7,475 nucleotides of DNA, taken from positions 1 to 7,475 of the forward strand of contig JAOUFA010000172.1 in the NCBI GenBank assembly GCA_029858545.1. Direction: 5' to 3'. The position numbers were made by a program, and so were the translations under genes. Shown here piece by piece: positions 6,238 to 7,475 of the stretch (positions are counted from its first letter, which is position 1; every line of letters begins with the position of its first letter). Under the pieces are notes generated by a model that saw nothing but the letters and a program-made list of their open reading frames with translations, was not told the DNA's origin and ran no database searches. This DNA comes from Betaproteobacteria bacterium (GTDB lineage Bacteria > Pseudomonadota > Gammaproteobacteria > Burkholderiales > SG8-39).

Positions 6238-7475
6238 CTAAAGGTAGTGGATTTGCACGTTTTCCGGCGCGAGCCAGTCGCCCAGCGCCGTCATCAGCTT
6301 GTCTTCGGGCCGCACGCGCCATGTCTCTCCCAACGCGACCTCGCAGGACACGCCTCCCGTATCGTACCGTACCAGCACCGGACAGCTGCCCGCCCCCGAG
6401 GCGCGGTAGGGCGTGAGCAGCTCGCGCAGACGTTGCGCGTCCGCCTGCCCGTTTATCGCCAGGCGCAGGCGCGCCGCGAAACGCGCGCGCATCAGCGTCA
6501 GATCGAGCAGATCCTCGGCGCTGACTCGCAACCCGCCGGCGAAATCGTCGCGCTGCACCTTGCCCTGCACCACGAGCAGCGCATCCTCCTTGATCCGCTC
6601 GCGGTGTTTCTCGAACAATTCGTTGAACACGGTGATGTCGATCTGCGCACTCGCGTCGTCGAGCGTCACCACCATCATCCGCCCGCGCCGCGTCATCTGC
6701 ACGCGCGCCGCGGCAACCACACCCGCCAGCCAGACGCGCTCTCCCGAGGCGACGAGCCGTGCGAGCGGCGTGCGCGAAAAACCCGTCAGTTCACGTTCGT
6801 ACACCGAAAACAGGTGGCCGGAGAGCGTGTAGCCGAGCGCGACCTTCTCCTCGGTGAGCTTCTGGCGCAGGTCCCAGGGCGGTGTCTCGACCAGCCTGTG
6901 CGCACCGCCACGCGCCCGCTCTGCCTCGCCGAACAGGCTCGTCTGCGCGGCCATGCGCCCGGCCTGCTCGGCCGCCTCGAGCGCGCGACCGACGCTCGCG
7001 AGCAGCGCGGCGCGGTTCGGCTCCAGGATATCGAAGGCACCGGCGCGCACCAGCGCCTCGAGCGCACGCCGGTTGACCAGGCGCTTGTCGACGCGCAGGC
7101 AGAAATCGAACAGATCGGTGAAGGGCGCCTGTGCGCGCGCCGCGACGATCGAGGCGATCGCCGATTCGCCGGTGCCGCGGATTCCGCCCAGGCCGTAACG
7201 GATCGTCTCGCGGTCGACCGGCACGAAGCGATAGTCCGAGCTGTTGATGTCGGGCGCGACGACCTTCAGGCCGTTGGCGAGCGCGTCGTCCTTCAGCGCG
7301 CGCAACTTGTCGGTGTCGTCCATCACCGCCGAGAAGTTGGCCGCCATGAAGGCCGCCGCGTGGTGCGACTTCATGTACGCAGTCTGGTAGGCGACCAGCG
7401 CATAGGCCGCGGCGTGCGACTTGTTGAAGCCGTAGCCGGCGAACTTCTCCATCAGGTCGAACAACGCGGTCGCCT
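6238..7475 (-). CDS. dnaE: DNA polymerase III alpha subunit, carboxy-terminal part (5' end outside window)
   Basis: The last 411 codons plus a TAG stop at 6238-6240; the frame is open to the window edge, so the true start lies outside. DnaE is the catalytic subunit of the replicative polymerase holoenzyme in the cytoplasm. Visible in order: the conserved block LFDLMEKFAGYGFNKSHAAA; the helix-hairpin-helix region with YGLGGIRGTGESAIASIV; NRRALEALVRAGAFD; the sliding-clamp motif QTSLF (6931-6945, matching the QLxLF-type consensus); the OB-fold region from RVWLAGVVAAARVQMTRRGR through VTLDDASAQIDITVF to DDFAGGLRVSAEDLLDL (about 6491-6738); and the carboxy-terminal domain ending WLAPENVQIHYL. The polymerase active-site aspartates would lie upstream, outside the window. 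Nothing is broken. The catalytic PHP and palm domains cannot be judged here. Confidence 0.98.
   Translation of the reverse strand, partial: ATALFDLMEKFAGYGFNKSHAAAYALVAYQTAYMKSHHAAAFMAANFSAVMDDTDKLRALKDDALANGLKVVAPDINSSDYRFVPVDRETIRYGLGGIRGTGESAIASIVAARAQAPFTDLFDFCLRVDKRLVNRRALEALVRAGAFDILEPNRAALLASVGRALEAAEQAGRMAAQTSLFGEAERARGGAHRLVETPPWDLRQKLTEEKVALGYTLSGHLFSVYERELTGFSRTPLARLVASGERVWLAGVVAAARVQMTRRGRMMVVTLDDASAQIDITVFNELFEKHRERIKEDALLVVQGKVQRDDFAGGLRVSAEDLLDLTLMRARFAARLRLAINGQADAQRLRELLTPYRASGAGSCPVLVRYDTGGVSCEVALGETWRVRPEDKLMTALGDWLAPENVQIHYL

Noticed and set aside
6413..6832. 139-residue plus-strand open frame opposite dnaE
   Set aside because: It is a Ser/Arg-rich shadow of the well-conserved DnaE OB-fold region.

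Overview
The window looks like a piece of a high-GC proteobacterial chromosome, most likely betaproteobacterial. The strongest clue is the DnaE carboxy-terminal half, whose wording around the conserved FAGYGFNKSH block and the QTSLF clamp-binding motif resembles that lineage. This is a judgement from memory of the family, not a search. All three genes are on the minus strand, so transcription runs from high to low coordinates. I see no RNA genes, insertion sequences, phage genes or CRISPR.

Layout in transcription order: (1) 7475-6238, the 3' part of dnaE, the replicative DNA polymerase III alpha subunit, cut by the window edge. (2) After a 61-base gap, 6176-4149, a complete 675-residue membrane protein fused to a spermidine-synthase-like domain. 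The tight spacing suggests co-transcription with dnaE. (3) A 289-base gap (4148-3860) holding two adjoining hairpins just after the second gene's stop and, nearer the next gene, two CRP/FNR-family-type palindromes 43 bases apart. (4) 3859-1, the first 1286 codons of a very large secreted adhesin-type protein that runs off the window edge. It carries 13 RTX calcium-binding nonapeptides at the amino terminus, a histidine-rich insert, three cadherin-like/VCBS repeats, a NIDO domain, then at least four and a half more VCBS/cadherin-like repeats.

The first two genes look like ordinary housekeeping neighbours. The adhesin appears to be a separate transcription unit with its own regulatory region. 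It is the most interesting object here because of its domain order (RTX at the front rather than the back), the Gly-His insert, the NIDO domain between VCBS blocks, and a 306-bp internal duplication. I see no clearly new multi-gene system. The novelty, if any, is in the adhesin's architecture and its likely control by a CRP/FNR-family regulator.
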